Assembly: GCA_035561135.1 (NCBI GenBank)
Contig: DATMYA010000091.1
Location: 27,932-91,931 of the forward strand
Direction of reading: 5' to 3'
DNA from: Clostridia bacterium
GTDB taxonomy: Bacteria > Acidobacteriota > Terriglobia > Terriglobales > Acidobacteriaceae
DNA length: 64,000 bases
The position numbers and the translations under genes were made by a program. Positions 31,714 to 41,747 of this stretch are shown here, piece by piece. Position 1 is the first letter of the stretch; each line of letters begins with the position of its first letter. The notes beneath the pieces were generated by a model. It did not search any database, was not told the origin of the DNA, and worked only from the letters and a program-made list of their open reading frames with translations.

Positions 31714-32745
31714 TCACTGCTTGGTGGCGTAGTACCCCTTGCGTGACTGCACCTTAAAGCCCTCAGCCGTTGTCTTGATCTCGACCTTCCGGTATGTCCC
31801 ATCATGCTTCTGGTTGGTGGGCGTGTATCCGATCGAGTACTGGCTACGTAGTTCGTTCGAAATTTGCTGGAACGCTTCCCTCAGTTTCTTCGATTCATTG
31901 CCAACTTCGATTACGCGCCCGCCTGTTTCCTGGGCGAGCTTCTTCATTTCGCCTGCGCCGAAGCCGTTGTATTGCGCATTGTCTTCGATCAGCAGCACAT
32001 AGCAGATCGCGTCCGACTTCTGCGCTGCCTCAATCGCATCCCTGACGGAGATTTGGCTGCCCTGGTCCTCGCCATCGGTCAGAATGATCATCGCCTTGCG
32101 GCCGACCTCCTGCTTCAGTTTCTCGTCCGAACCCAGGAAGATTGCGTCGTAAAGCAGTGTGCCGCGCGGCCTGCTCACCGGCACCGGTCCCTGGCCGATT
32201 CCCGGCACGCCGCCGCTGCCGCCTCCTGTATTCACCCGCGCCCTGTTCAGGGCGGCACGCAGCGACTGGCCTGAGGAAGTAAAGTCCTGCAGCAACTCCA
32301 CGTTGACATCGAAACTGATGACGAAAGCCAAGTCCTTGTCACGCAAGACGTCCCGTAAGAACTGGCTGCCGGCCTCCTGCTCAAACGGCAGAACCCGCGT
32401 TTGGCTTCCGCTCGTATCGATCATGAGCCCGAGTGTAAGCGGCTGGTTGCTCTCCGCAGTGAAGTACTTGATGGTCTGCGGCTTGCCGTCTTCGAAGACC
32501 TGGAAATCCTCCTTCTTCAGGCTTGGGATCAGCGCACCCTTTTTGTCCTTCACGTTGAAATACAAACTGACGACGTTAACGTCCACCTTGAAGGTCTCAA
32601 GGGGCTCCTGATCCTGCTGCTGTTGACTACCTGCCTGTTGCGATGCGCTCTGCGGCGCGCTGTTCTGTGCCGGGGCTGGCAAGGGCACTGCCGTCAGCCA
32701 ACATGCAATCGCAAATAGCAGACCCAGTCGGATTCCAAGTCGCAT
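31714..32745 (-). CDS. VWFA-related domain protein (TIGR03436), intact MIDAS
   Basis: 343 residues. A signal peptide (LLFAIACWLTAVPLPAPAQ) and a short Gln/Ser-rich linker lead into the VKDKKGALIPSLKKEDFQVFEDGKPQ strand segment. The VWA domain follows with DTSGS (DxSxS intact) and IILTDGEDQGS (second metal-loop Asp). The C-terminus VQSRKGYYATKQ matches its neighbours. Convergent with the VWA gene at 30353, divergent from the VWA gene at 32853. Exported, role unknown. Confidence 0.85.
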   Translation of the reverse strand: MRLGIRLGLLFAIACWLTAVPLPAPAQNSAPQSASQQAGSQQQQDQEPLETFKVDVNVVSLYFNVKDKKGALIPSLKKEDFQVFEDGKPQTIKYFTAESNQPLTLGLMIDTSGSQTRVLPFEQEAGSQFLRDVLRDKDLAFVISFDVNVELLQDFTSSGQSLRAALNRARVNTGGGSGGVPGIGQGPVPVSRPRGTLLYDAIFLGSDEKLKQEVGRKAMIILTDGEDQGSQISVRDAIEAAQKSDAICYVLLIEDNAQYNGFGAGEMKKLAQETGGRVIEVGNESKKLREAFQQISNELRSQYSIGYTPTNQKHDGTYRKVEIKTTAEGFKVQSRKGYYATKQ

Positions 32746-32852
32746 AGCTTCTCTCGGCCGCCGTGGTGTTCTAGTATGTAAATGCAGTTCTATACACTTA
32801 GTTGCAGGTTATCGTAAAACAGCAGCTTTGCGTTGGTCGCAAAGGGGGCAGC

Positions 32853-34235
32853 ATGTCCAGAGTGATTGCGAGAATGAGCGTAACGGTGGTTCTCCTGGGG
32901 GCGTTCATGTTCCCGTCCTCCATCCCGGCTCAGCAGAACGTCCCGAATGCTCCCACGCCGCAGAACGATGTCCCAGACGCACCTTCGGCTTCCAAGCCCG
33001 TGCTGACCATGCCGAACTCGACGGCACCTACGCGTCCGGCACCTTCCAGCAACCCGCCTTCCGCGAACCCGGCGTCCAGTAAACCGCCCGCAAGCAACTC
33101 GCCCTCGGGTAACCAAGCTGACCCGCCAGCGTCAGAGAACGCCGGGACGCCAGCAGCAGCAGCCGACCAGCAGCAGCCTGCGCCGCCGCAGCCGCAGGTT
33201 CGAACCGTTCCTCAAGGCGGCGAAACACAGATGAAGGGCAGCGAACGCGACCAGCTCTTTACCCTGGTCAAGCCTGTCAACTTCGTGCTCGTTCCCGTGA
33301 CCGTCAAAGACACTTCGGGACGGCCAATCTATGGATTGCTCCGCGAAAATTTCTCGATTTTTGAAGACGGCAACAAGCAAAACGTTCGATTCTTCACCAG
33401 CGATCCGTTCCCGATTTCGGCCGCCGTCGTCGTTGACGCCGGTATGGCCGACGTAGCGTTGCGCAGGGTGCAGGACACCGTCGCCTCCCTTGGCGGCGCG
33501 TTTAGCGAATTCGACGAGCTAGCCGTTTACACTTACGGAAACACGGTCAAACAGCAGCAGGATTTTGCCGCCGCCCTGAGCGACAAGTCCACCGCAACCC
33601 TGCGCAAATTGAAGCAGGTGGAAGGACGTACGGGCGGCGTGGCCGTGAATTCCGGCCCCATGGTAAGTGGCCCAACCATCAACGGACGTCCCGCCGATCC
33701 CGGCACCTACCGAACCGCGACCAGCAGTACGCGCAACATGGAACCCTCGCGCGTACTGAATGACGCCATCCTGCGTGCCGCCATCGATCTCTCGAAGCGT
33801 GATCGCACGCGTCGCAAGATCATCTTCGTCATCAGCGAAGGCCGCGAAGATGGCAGTGTCGCAAGCTATAGCGACGTCCTGAAAGTTCTGCTCTCGAACG
33901 AGGTCACGTTGTACGCAGTCGCCGTGGATTCTGCCGCCATCCCCGGCTATGGCACGCTGAGCAAAATTCGTCTGCCCCGCCAGGGTTACGGCAACATTCT
34001 GCCCAAGTACGCCTCCGCCACCGGCGGCGACGTAATCACCGAGTTCTCAAAAGATGCTATCGAGCGGGCATATGCCCGCATCACCGAGCAGGCGCGCAAC
34101 CAGTACACGCTTGGCTACAACACCGGAGCTACTCCTTCGTCCGCTTACCGCAGTATAGAAGTACGAGTTGACCGTAGCGGCCTGAAGGTGTTCGCGCGTG
34201 ACGGTTATTACCCGCTGCCGCCGCCGAGAAAGTAA
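32853..34235 (+). CDS. VWFA-related domain protein (TIGR03436) with degenerate MIDAS
   Basis: 460 residues from the ATG after AAAGGGGGCAGC. A signal peptide (MSVTVVLLGAFMFPSSIPAQ region) leads to a Pro/Ala/Ser/Asn-rich linker of about 100 residues. The VWA-like domain follows. The first metal-binding motif reads DAGMA instead of DxSxS, so metal binding is probably lost. The C-terminus VFARDGYYPLPPPRK is of the family type. About 100 bases separate it from the divergent gene at 31714, so the two share a promoter region. MglA follows 230 bases downstream. Confidence 0.8.
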   Translation: MSRVIARMSVTVVLLGAFMFPSSIPAQQNVPNAPTPQNDVPDAPSASKPVLTMPNSTAPTRPAPSSNPPSANPASSKPPASNSPSGNQADPPASENAGTPAAAADQQQPAPPQPQVRTVPQGGETQMKGSERDQLFTLVKPVNFVLVPVTVKDTSGRPIYGLLRENFSIFEDGNKQNVRFFTSDPFPISAAVVVDAGMADVALRRVQDTVASLGGAFSEFDELAVYTYGNTVKQQQDFAAALSDKSTATLRKLKQVEGRTGGVAVNSGPMVSGPTINGRPADPGTYRTATSSTRNMEPSRVLNDAILRAAIDLSKRDRTRRKIIFVISEGREDGSVASYSDVLKVLLSNEVTLYAVAVDSAAIPGYGTLSKIRLPRQGYGNILPKYASATGGDVITEFSKDAIERAYARITEQARNQYTLGYNTGATPSSAYRSIEVRVDRSGLKVFARDGYYPLPPPRK

Positions 34236-34468
34236 CCGAAACTGGAAGCCTGCACGTGAGGCATGAGAGAAGGAAGTCCTATTCGTAACCAGTGTGCGTG
34301 TGCCTTTGGTAAGTACTCATGCTGGTGACAAACACGGCACTTGGCGAGACAATCAGCTTGCGCCTGACACGCTGTGATATAAACCAAGCTGTACCCGCTT
34401 GCTCTATATTCGTCGTCCCCCGACGCGCGCGTACGACCGCGCGCACACCGATAACCTGAGGCACGCCC

Positions 34469-35053
34469 TTGAGTTTCATCAATTTCGCTGCCCGCGAGAT
34501 TAACTGCAAGATTGTCTACTATGGCGCCGGACTCGGCGGCAAGACGACCAATTTGCAGCATATCTATGACAAAACGGCCGAGAAACAAAAGGGCAAGATG
34601 ATCTCGCTGGCTACGGAAAGCGATCGAACCCTGTTCTTCGACTTCCTGCCGCTCGATCTCGGCACGGTTCGCGGCTTCAAGACGCGCTTCCATCTCTATA
34701 CGGTTCCCGGACAGGTCTTTTACGATGCCAGCCGCAAGCTCATCCTGCGCGGTGTGGATGGCGTCGTCTTCGTCGCCGACTCCCAGGAAGAGCGTATGGA
34801 TGCAAACATCGAAGCGCTCGAAAACCTGGTCGACAACCTGAAAGAGCACGGCTACGACCACCAGAAGATCCCGTACGTTCTGCAACTGAACAAGCGCGAC
34901 CTTCCCAACGCGCTCCCCGTCGATACCCTGAAGAAAGAATTGGTCAAGCGCAACGAAGCCGTTTTTGAGGCGGTAGCGTTCCAGGGCAACGGCGTTTTCG
35001 AGACTCTCAAGGAAGTCGCGCGCCAAGTCCTCATTGAACTGAAGAAGGGCTAG
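34469..35053 (+). CDS. mglA: MglA-type small Ras-like GTPase
   Basis: 194 residues, TTG start with TGAGG about 8 bases upstream. The P-loop GAGLGGKT lies at residues 19-26. The switch region reads [38 protein letters not shown] replaces DTAGQ as in MglA. The guanine motif is LNKRDLP. MglA sets leading-pole identity for type IV pili and gliding in Myxococcus, together with the GAP MglB. No MglB (roadblock) gene lies next to it. pilT is 12 kb downstream in the window. Confidence 0.93.
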   Translation: MSFINFAAREINCKIVYYGAGLGGKTTNLQHIYDKTAEKQKGKMISLATESDRTLFFDFLPLDLGTVRGFKTRFHLYTVPGQVFYDASRKLILRGVDGVVFVADSQEERMDANIEALENLVDNLKEHGYDHQKIPYVLQLNKRDLPNALPVDTLKKELVKRNEAVFEAVAFQGNGVFETLKEVARQVLIELKKG

Positions 35054-35111
35054 TGCTTCGGCGAACGCAGCCTCAACAGATTATCTGGACGGGCAGGAAA
35101 TCAGGTGGGAC

Positions 35112-36737
35112 CTAAGCCGCGCGAGGTTCCGCCGCGTCCTCCGCTTTCTCCTCGTGGTACTCCATCTCGGTATTGACGGCCCAGATATTTGATTTATCCG
35201 TGCGGCCTGTGCGGATGTTGTCCACGGCAGTCATCGCCGTCAGCATTGAGTGATCCTGATTGTTGTACTTGTGCATGCCGTTCCGTCCAACCAGGAACAG
35301 GTTCTCGAAGCTGTCGAGGTACGAACGCACTTCCTCGAATCGCTCATACGCTCCGAAGTACGCCGGGTACGTCTTGGGTACGCGAATGACGGTCGAGTCC
35401 AGCACATCACTCTGCTGGATGATGCCTATCTGTTCCAGTTCCCGCGCCGCCAGGCCGGCCGTCTCCGAGTCAGACTTGCTCCAGAGTCCGTCCGACTCGT
35501 AACAGAAATATTCCACGCCGATCCACACCGTATTTGGATCCCGCACCATGTACGGACTCCAGTTGTTGAAGATCTGCAGGCGTCCCGCCGCAACCTCCGG
35601 CTCCTGAATGTATATCCAGTTATCCTTGATCAGCCCTGCCGGGGCGTCCTTGTCCTTTACGACCAGCCTGTTCACCAACAGCCCAACGGTGATGAAATCG
35701 CGATATTGAAGGCCATTACTGATTTCGCGCACATTCTGCGGAACATCAGCCTCGAGCGCGTTGGTCAGCTCTTTTACGGGCATGGTTGAAAAGAAATACT
35801 CGCCCCGGAACTCCCACCGATCACCGTTGCCGTCGCGAGCGTCCACAGCCACCACGCGGTGACCGTCTGTCTTGATCGCTTCCACCGCGAAGTCGGTGTA
35901 TATCTCGCCACCCATGGCCTTCACCTTCTCGGCGACGATCTCCCATAGCTGCCCGGGGCCAAATTTGGGATACATGAACTGCTCGATCAAAGAGGTTTCC
36001 GTATTCTTTTGGCGCACATCCTTCGCACGAGTGAGAGCTTTCTTTAGCACGTGCGCAATCGTCTTCGAAATCGAGAGGCCTTTCACGCGCTGCGCTCCCC
36101 ATTCGGCGCTGATTTTTTCGCAGGGAACTCCCCAGACCTTCTCCGTGTAGGATTTGAAAAACGTCCGGTAGAGTTCGCGGCCAAAGCGGCTGATGTAAAA
36201 CTGTTCAAGATTCTCGATGCGCTTCGGCGGGAACATCGCCGTCCACATGTAGCTGCAGCCGATCCTCACGACGCGAATGATCCCCAAGTTCCGTAGAAGA
36301 TTCGCGCTGAGCTGAATGGGATAGTCGAAGAACTTCCGAAGAAAATAGATGCGCGACTTTCGCTCGCGCAGCAGCATGACCCGATGGCCATTCTTCTCTG
36401 CCTGTCCAATGGGCGCATTGATCGGGATCGGGCGCTTGTGGTTCTGATAGCCGATGGTCTGTCCCGCTGCATTCTCATTTTCCAGCGGCATGTGTTGCAG
36501 CCACCAGTCCATCACGCGATCGCTTTTGGAAAAGAAGCGGTGGCCGCCGATGTCTATGCGGTTTCCCTTGTATTCAACCGTGCGGGAGAGACCACCCATG
36601 TAGGTGCTCTTTTCGAGCACAACCGGCAAAATGTCCGTGCGGTTAAGCAGTTCGTACGCGGCGGTAAGACCCGCCGGACCCGCACCAATAATGATGGCAG
36701 TTTCCTTCCTGCCAGGATTCGCGCTTGTAGGGTTCAC
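35112..36737 (-). CDS. FAD/NAD(P)-dependent amine-oxidase-like protein (protoporphyrinogen-oxidase / UDP-galactopyranose-mutase type)
   Basis: 541 residues from GTG. The dinucleotide-binding motif GAGPAG is at residues 18-23, followed by [30 protein letters not shown], a UGM/PPOX-like FAD and substrate region. Further on are [26 protein letters not shown] and [17 protein letters not shown] at the C-terminal FAD site. Related proteins with NAD(P)-binding and RfbX-like context are linked to polysaccharide or lipid-sugar synthesis. The GTG overlaps the stop of the membrane glycosyltransferase (GTGA). The exact substrate is unknown. Confidence 0.8.
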   Translation of the reverse strand: MNPTSANPGRKETAIIIGAGPAGLTAAYELLNRTDILPVVLEKSTYMGGLSRTVEYKGNRIDIGGHRFFSKSDRVMDWWLQHMPLENENAAGQTIGYQNHKRPIPINAPIGQAEKNGHRVMLLRERKSRIYFLRKFFDYPIQLSANLLRNLGIIRVVRIGCSYMWTAMFPPKRIENLEQFYISRFGRELYRTFFKSYTEKVWGVPCEKISAEWGAQRVKGLSISKTIAHVLKKALTRAKDVRQKNTETSLIEQFMYPKFGPGQLWEIVAEKVKAMGGEIYTDFAVEAIKTDGHRVVAVDARDGNGDRWEFRGEYFFSTMPVKELTNALEADVPQNVREISNGLQYRDFITVGLLVNRLVVKDKDAPAGLIKDNWIYIQEPEVAAGRLQIFNNWSPYMVRDPNTVWIGVEYFCYESDGLWSKSDSETAGLAARELEQIGIIQQSDVLDSTVIRVPKTYPAYFGAYERFEEVRSYLDSFENLFLVGRNGMHKYNNQDHSMLTAMTAVDNIRTGRTDKSNIWAVNTEMEYHEEKAEDAAEPRAA

Positions 36738-38416
36738 GGGGTCCGGTTACCGTTTCCATTTAGTCTCAACGCTCGGCTGTGCCCGGGCCGCGTTCGTATG
36801 TGCGGATGCCGTGAATCGGAGGTGAAAGCGGGGCCCTTTTCAAACAGGAAAGCCTCCCCGTGACAGAGCGGGGTGAAGCCTCCAATGTGACGGCTGCCTA
36901 TATCGATCGGCAGTGGCTCGGCCGGAGTTCCCTCCGCTGACAGTTTTTGCAGCAGCCAATTGTCCCTCGTCGCGACGATGACGTACTTCGGCGTACTCCG
37001 CGCCAATCCCTTCAGCGACTGGATTCGGATGGGGAAGATATTTCGTCCGGCCCAAAGATTCTGCTCCGGAGAATCCTCCCGCTTGTAGCGGCGAATCGCG
37101 TCGAAATCAACTGGGAAAACGATGCGTGAGGAAAGCTGCGGCGGCGAATAGTAGTACAGCGGCAACGCCAGCAGAGAATCGGAAACGACAATCGTGCCTT
37201 CGGCCGGCAACGAGTTCTGCACGTTGTAAAAGGCCTCGCGCTGCTCCAACAGTTCGGAGGCACTCTGCGCATTGCGGGCGAGAGCCCAACTGAAGCAGAC
37301 GAACAACAACGCCATCGCGCCCACGCTGGTCCTCGAGAACAGCCTGTACCCGGTTACAGCCACGGCAATCGCGAACCCGTAACACATAGGTAAGACGAAC
37401 CGGGGACTGATCATGCCCGCGCGTGCAACCGCAATGGCGTAACCGATCAACGGGTATGCCATCTGCGTCATGACGGCCGCCAGCTCGTGGCGGGGCAGGA
37501 CGGGCGGGGTAACCCGGCCTTCGCTGGTGCGTTGGTAGATATAGATCACCAGTCCGGCCTCAAACAGCGCCAATGCCGGATAGAAGACCAGGTCAATCAT
37601 CGAGTCGTAGCTGTCGAACAGGAAGTCCGGATTCGGTTTATTCCAGGCGTAGGGGCCGAACTGCGCCACCGCGTGATTGATGAGCGGAATGTAGAACAGC
37701 ATCGGCAAGCCGCCGGCTGCCAGCGCGAGCCAGACCCGCAACTCAATTTTTCGCGTTTCGAAATTCCGCACCAGTTCCCCGACTGCAATAGGGAAAAATG
37801 CGAGTACGGCAAAGTAGTTCGACGAGATGCCAGCAGCCAGCGTGATCGCCAGCCCGACTGAAGCAATGATCCGATGCCGTCCTTCGACCGCCGATCGCCA
37901 TAGCACAAGGCTCAGCATCGCGAACCCAAGCGTCAGCGCATAGGAGCGGCTCTCGTATGCGTAGTCGAAAGCGCGCGTCGCGATAAAGAAAAACACTCCG
38001 GCCGCGGCATATACCACGGGCACCCGCTTACGCAGAAACAGGAAGAGGCAGATCACGCCCAACCATTCGGCCAGAATCGCGGGCAGCCGCGCGGCAATCT
38101 GGTTGTTGCCAAACAGGCGCATGGACCACATCACCAGGATGTGCATGAGAGGGGGATTCGGGTCGGCGCCGCGTGAGAGCGCGTCCCAGATGCCGCGCAC
38201 ATTGTTCACCTTCGCGATGTAGTAGGTGATCAGCTCATCGAACCAGAACAACCTGAACCCGGAGACGATGAAGGTTATTGCAAAATAAATGACCGAGATC
38301 GCAATGAGAGTGCGTACGGGATTGCGTTCGATCGCGTCCGCCACGCGAGCACAGGCGAAACTGAGCTGTTGTGCCCTGGAGACCTCAAGCCGGTTTGTAC
38401 TTTCAACAGTGGCCAT
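36734..38416 (-). CDS. ArnT/PMT-like membrane glycosyltransferase (GT39/GT83 type)
   Basis: 560 residues with about 11-12 hydrophobic helices and a soluble C-terminal region of about 120 residues. The first large loop has [16 protein letters not shown], where the Asp-Glu pair matches the catalytic acid of ArnT/protein-mannosyltransferase enzymes. [20 protein letters not shown] is the second loop motif. It would use a lipid-phosphate-linked sugar donor on the periplasmic side. Overlaps the FAD protein by 4 bases, so the two are translationally coupled. Confidence 0.85.
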   Translation of the reverse strand: MATVESTNRLEVSRAQQLSFACARVADAIERNPVRTLIAISVIYFAITFIVSGFRLFWFDELITYYIAKVNNVRGIWDALSRGADPNPPLMHILVMWSMRLFGNNQIAARLPAILAEWLGVICLFLFLRKRVPVVYAAAGVFFFIATRAFDYAYESRSYALTLGFAMLSLVLWRSAVEGRHRIIASVGLAITLAAGISSNYFAVLAFFPIAVGELVRNFETRKIELRVWLALAAGGLPMLFYIPLINHAVAQFGPYAWNKPNPDFLFDSYDSMIDLVFYPALALFEAGLVIYIYQRTSEGRVTPPVLPRHELAAVMTQMAYPLIGYAIAVARAGMISPRFVLPMCYGFAIAVAVTGYRLFSRTSVGAMALLFVCFSWALARNAQSASELLEQREAFYNVQNSLPAEGTIVVSDSLLALPLYYYSPPQLSSRIVFPVDFDAIRRYKREDSPEQNLWAGRNIFPIRIQSLKGLARSTPKYVIVATRDNWLLQKLSAEGTPAEPLPIDIGSRHIGGFTPLCHGEAFLFEKGPAFTSDSRHPHIRTRPGHSRALRLNGNGNRTP

Positions 38417-38662
38417 GCGATTCGGCAGATCCTTAGAGGCGACAGCAATCCGTCGGCACAGGGCAACTGCGCTGGGATGAGTTGATCACCAGACTCGACG
38501 CTCGTCTGCGCATCCTTGTAGGTATTACGATGTCTGAAAGCTTTTGTGGTTTTCCCGCCGGTCGCTGCTGGCATGAAATGGCACGGCTGTGTACCACACG
38601 ACAAGAAAAAGCGAGAAGTCGCTGAGTTACGGCAAACCGTGTGTTCCTAACGACGGAAAACC

Positions 38663-38776
38663 TTGTCCTCCTGAGCGAGCGAGGGCGTAAGCCCGAGTCG
38701 AAGGATCCCTCTTGCCAGCTCCGTGCTTATCAAGGGCTCCTTCGACTCTGCGAGTTCGTCGCTCCATCGCTCAGCG
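38663..38776. repeat. About 110-bp intergenic palindrome (GAGTCGAAGGATCC family), inverted orientation
   Basis: CCTCCTGAGCGAGCGAGGGCGTAAGCCCGAGTCGAAGGATCCC and AGGGCTCCTTCGACTCTGCGAGTTCGTCGCTCCATCGCTCAG form the arms. Relative to the copies at 19421-28975 the arms are swapped, so this copy is in reverse orientation. Confidence 0.8.
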
Positions 38777-38802
38777 ACTCAGCGCGACCTCTCTAAAACA
38801 AT

Positions 38803-38826
38803 AGAGCCCGGCGCGAAGCCGGGCTT
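38803..38826 (-). terminator. Intrinsic terminator of the M48 peptidase gene
   Basis: AGCCCGGC / GCCGGGCT stem with loop GCGAA; on the minus strand it is followed by CTATTGTTTT. Confidence 0.8.
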
Positions 38827-38848
38827 TGACTGCAATTTCCATCGGTGC

Positions 38849-40276
38849 TTACTTGACACGAACCGTGCGCAGCATCTGTTCGTAAGTTGGACGAAGCTGA
38901 TCGAACTGCGGCTCCGGCGCAACGAACACCATGAAGAGCACCGAACCATCAGAACGCGGCAGCGTGACCAACCAGTCGCGCTCACGCACGCTCGCCCCGT
39001 TTTGCGATTGCAGCGGCGAGGTGGACACCATGTCAACCGACCGCCCCTTCACGCCGTTTACGCGGATGCTTTGCGGATTGCCGGCAGCTTTCATGTCGGG
39101 GTTCTGCTGCTGCATGGTCTGGACGATTTGCTTTGTCGCATCGTCCAGCGAAGTGCGATCCTGCGGACGCGCACCACTGATCACCACACCGTACGCAATC
39201 GCATTCTCCGCCACACCCGCTCGCGGAGCGATCGTGACTCCCGATTGCTGGTCGCCAAAAACTTCCCAGTTCGATGGATAGCTGATGGTGAAGGTTCCCT
39301 GGTCAAAGTCTTTGAAGCCGCCGGCCGGCATGACCTGCGCTTCTCCGCCGCCAGGAATGCTGCCGCCACGCTGTTGCTTCTGCTGAGCGGCGATCTGCTG
39401 GCCGGTCATCGGCTTGAGCCCATCTGCGACCCGCTTCATCGACGCGAACTCTGCGCTGTCATTACGCGGGAAATCTTTTTTCGGAAACTTCTTGATGACG
39501 TTCGCCACCGTTTGCGCGCGATTGCCCGGATTGGGGTGGTCGGAGAGGAACTGCGGCCCGCCTCCGCCGCCCTGCTTAGCAAGAACCTGGAAGAACTCCA
39601 CCATCGCGTATGGGTTAAAGCCCGCGTCGTACATGATTTGCGAACCAATCAGATCGGCTTCGGTCTCCGCCTCACGCGAGTACTTCATGATTACGCCGCC
39701 GGCTCCAAGCTGTATGCCGAGTTGCGCCAGTTGGCCGCCCATGCCGTTACCCAGCAGTCCGCCGAGAACCGCACTCCCAAGCGCACCTCCAATCTGTATC
39801 CACTGCGACTTCGAAGCCTGCCGCATGGAGTGGCGCATCACGACGTGGCTGATCTCGTGCGCCATCACGCCCGCCAACTCAGACTCGTCCGCAGCCTGAA
39901 TCGTACCCACGTTCACATAGACTGGGCCTCCCGGCATGGCGAACGCATTGATGTCCTTCTGATTTACAACTTTGAAAACGTAAGGCCACTTGTATCCCGG
40001 AGCGTTTGCGGCAAGCCGTTGGCCGAGGCGCGACACATACTGCGATACAGGGCTCGAGTCCGGCAAGATCGGCAACTGCTTCTCGACCTCTGCCATCGCT
40101 TGCCGGCCGAGTTTGATCTCCTCCTCGGGAGATACCGAGATGTTGCTCGTGTCCGGTTGAAGCCGTCCCGAAGCATCTTGCCGCACATGCTGCGACGAAG
40201 CGCTGCATGACGGCGCGATACCCAAGGTCAGCACCAGTCCGAGCGCCACAGACCGCATGAATTTCAAATCCAACAT
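38849..40276 (-). CDS. M48-family metalloprotease (BepA-like)
   Basis: 475 residues from the ATG that follows GGAGG; a longer frame to 40390 has no ribosome-binding site. A signal peptide (SVALGLVLTLGIAPSCSA) is present. Zinc ligands are H140 and H144 in HEISH, and the downstream Glu in SREAETEADLIG. A Gly-rich hydrophobic segment (about 159-185) resembles a membrane-associated hairpin. The LSDHPNPGNRAQT motif is typical of exported M48 peptidases. The C-terminal 150 residues (TFTISYPSNWEVFGD and later) form an extra domain. A periplasmic quality-control protease acting on outer-membrane proteins is the likely role, by analogy. Confidence 0.85.
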   Translation of the reverse strand: MLDLKFMRSVALGLVLTLGIAPSCSASSQHVRQDASGRLQPDTSNISVSPEEEIKLGRQAMAEVEKQLPILPDSSPVSQYVSRLGQRLAANAPGYKWPYVFKVVNQKDINAFAMPGGPVYVNVGTIQAADESELAGVMAHEISHVVMRHSMRQASKSQWIQIGGALGSAVLGGLLGNGMGGQLAQLGIQLGAGGVIMKYSREAETEADLIGSQIMYDAGFNPYAMVEFFQVLAKQGGGGGPQFLSDHPNPGNRAQTVANVIKKFPKKDFPRNDSAEFASMKRVADGLKPMTGQQIAAQQKQQRGGSIPGGGEAQVMPAGGFKDFDQGTFTISYPSNWEVFGDQQSGVTIAPRAGVAENAIAYGVVISGARPQDRTSLDDATKQIVQTMQQQNPDMKAAGNPQSIRVNGVKGRSVDMVSTSPLQSQNGASVRERDWLVTLPRSDGSVLFMVFVAPEPQFDQLRPTYEQMLRTVRVK

Positions 40277-40510
40277 TGATCTTGCCTCCAATCTGCAACG
40301 TCGCTCACCCGCAGCGCAGCATACGTCGACCGGCAGCCAGCGACAACTCTCTTTGCACATAAAATCTGTAAACATTAGATGCACGCCCATCCGTTACCGA
40401 GTTGGTGGATTAGCCGCCGGTCGTCACGAAGTATTCTTACCGAGAGGGCAACACAGCCGCCCAACCTGCGCACCGCAAACACAATGGCGCGAAACATGGC
40501 GCGAAACACA

Positions 40511-40536
40511 AAGAGCGCCGTTACCCCGGCGCTCTT
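40511..40536. terminator. Hairpin terminator candidate after the AAA+ gene
   Basis: AAGAGCGCCG / CGGCGCTCTT with loop TTACCC; T content after the stem is modest on either strand. Confidence 0.55.
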
Positions 40537-40589
40537 CAGAAACCACCTTTATTCTACGCAGCCCTGTTGCAGTCCCGGTTCGCACCAGG

Positions 40590-41747
40590 TTACTTGTGGT
40601 CCAGCAGCGATGCAGCGCCAAGCTCCCGGCGTCCGGTGGCCTGCTTGCCCGCCTTAGCCGCCTGCGCGCCAAACTCCGGCCCGTATTTCTCCAGCAGTAC
40701 CGGCACCAGCGCGCCCTCGGCTTCCTTCACGAACTGCATCTTGCTTTCATTATCCATGTCGATCCGAATGAAATCGCCCAGCTTAATCTGCCCGGTCGCT
40801 ACCAGGTTTGCCAGTGGGAATACGATGCAGCGCTCGATTGCCCTTTTCAGGTGGCGCGCCCCGTACTTCGGGTCCGTGCCCTCTGCCAGCAAAAACTGCT
40901 TCACCTTCGGCGTGCAGCTGAATACAAACTGATTGTTCCCTGTCGCCTGCAGGATGCGCTGCTGAACCATCCCAAGTTCGATTTCCAGTATCTGCTCCAG
41001 ATGTTCCGAGCGCAGCGTCCTGAATACCACGATCTTGTCGATGCGGTTCATGAACTCGGGAGAAAACTTGCGGCGCGCAGCTTCTACAGCCGTCCGGTTG
41101 ATCTTGTCATCGAGTCTCGTGTCGAGGTGCGCCGGAGTCTGGGCGAAACCCAACGAGCCATTAAGCAGCTCGTTCATCTCGCCAGCACCCAGATTCGAGG
41201 TCATCACGATCAGGCACTGCGACAAGTCCACGCGGCGATTGTCGCCCAGCGTCAGCGTCGCCTTATCCAGGATGCCCAGTAGTAACTGCCAAAGCGCGTC
41301 GCTTGCCTTTTCGATCTCGTCGAAGAGCAGGATAGAGAGCTTCAGCTTTTCCGTGTGCCACTGGTTTAGCGCCTCCTGCGTGAGCAGGGGGTGGGTTTCG
41401 CGATGGCCGAGGTAGCCAGGAGGCGAACCGATCAATTTTGCAATTTCATGTGAGTGCTGAAATTCGGCACAGTCGATCTTGATCACCGCACGAGCATCGC
41501 CGAACAGGGACTCGGCCAATGCCTCAACCACTCGCGTCTTGCCCGAGCCGGTCGGCCCCAGAAACAACAAATTTCCAACCGGACGTCCCGGAGGATTCAG
41601 TCCGGCGAGGAACATCTGGTAAATTTCAGCAACTTTCTCGATCGCCGCATCCTGGCCAACGATCTTTCGGCGTATCGCAGTTTCAAAATCCTGCGCATCG
41701 TTGCTGCGGCGGGTGGGATCAAGCTTCGCGTTGAGTCCGGTCTTCAT
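40590..41747 (-). CDS. Single-module Clp/Hsp100 (D2-type) AAA+ ATPase
   Basis: 385 residues, a size closer to ClpX than to ClpB. There is only one AAA+ module: Walker A GPTGSGKT (64-71), pore-loop-like GSPPGYLGHRE, Walker B ILLFDEIEKA, and the C-terminal small domain with sensor-2 GARHLKRAIER. The pore loop and small domain match the second ATPase domain of ClpA/ClpB/ClpC. There is no zinc domain (as in ClpX), no ClpN repeat and no clear ClpP-binding loop. A stand-alone unfoldase is inferred; partners are unknown. Confidence 0.8.
   Translation of the reverse strand: MKTGLNAKLDPTRRSNDAQDFETAIRRKIVGQDAAIEKVAEIYQMFLAGLNPPGRPVGNLLFLGPTGSGKTRVVEALAESLFGDARAVIKIDCAEFQHSHEIAKLIGSPPGYLGHRETHPLLTQEALNQWHTEKLKLSILLFDEIEKASDALWQLLLGILDKATLTLGDNRRVDLSQCLIVMTSNLGAGEMNELLNGSLGFAQTPAHLDTRLDDKINRTAVEAARRKFSPEFMNRIDKIVVFRTLRSEHLEQILEIELGMVQQRILQATGNNQFVFSCTPKVKQFLLAEGTDPKYGARHLKRAIERCIVFPLANLVATGQIKLGDFIRIDMDNESKMQFVKEAEGALVPVLLEKYGPEFGAQAAKAGKQATGRRELGAASLLDHK

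Noticed and set aside
38723..40210. Plus-strand open frame opposite the M48 protease
   Set aside because: Low-complexity Arg/His-rich translation; the minus-strand gene carries HEISH and a signal peptide.
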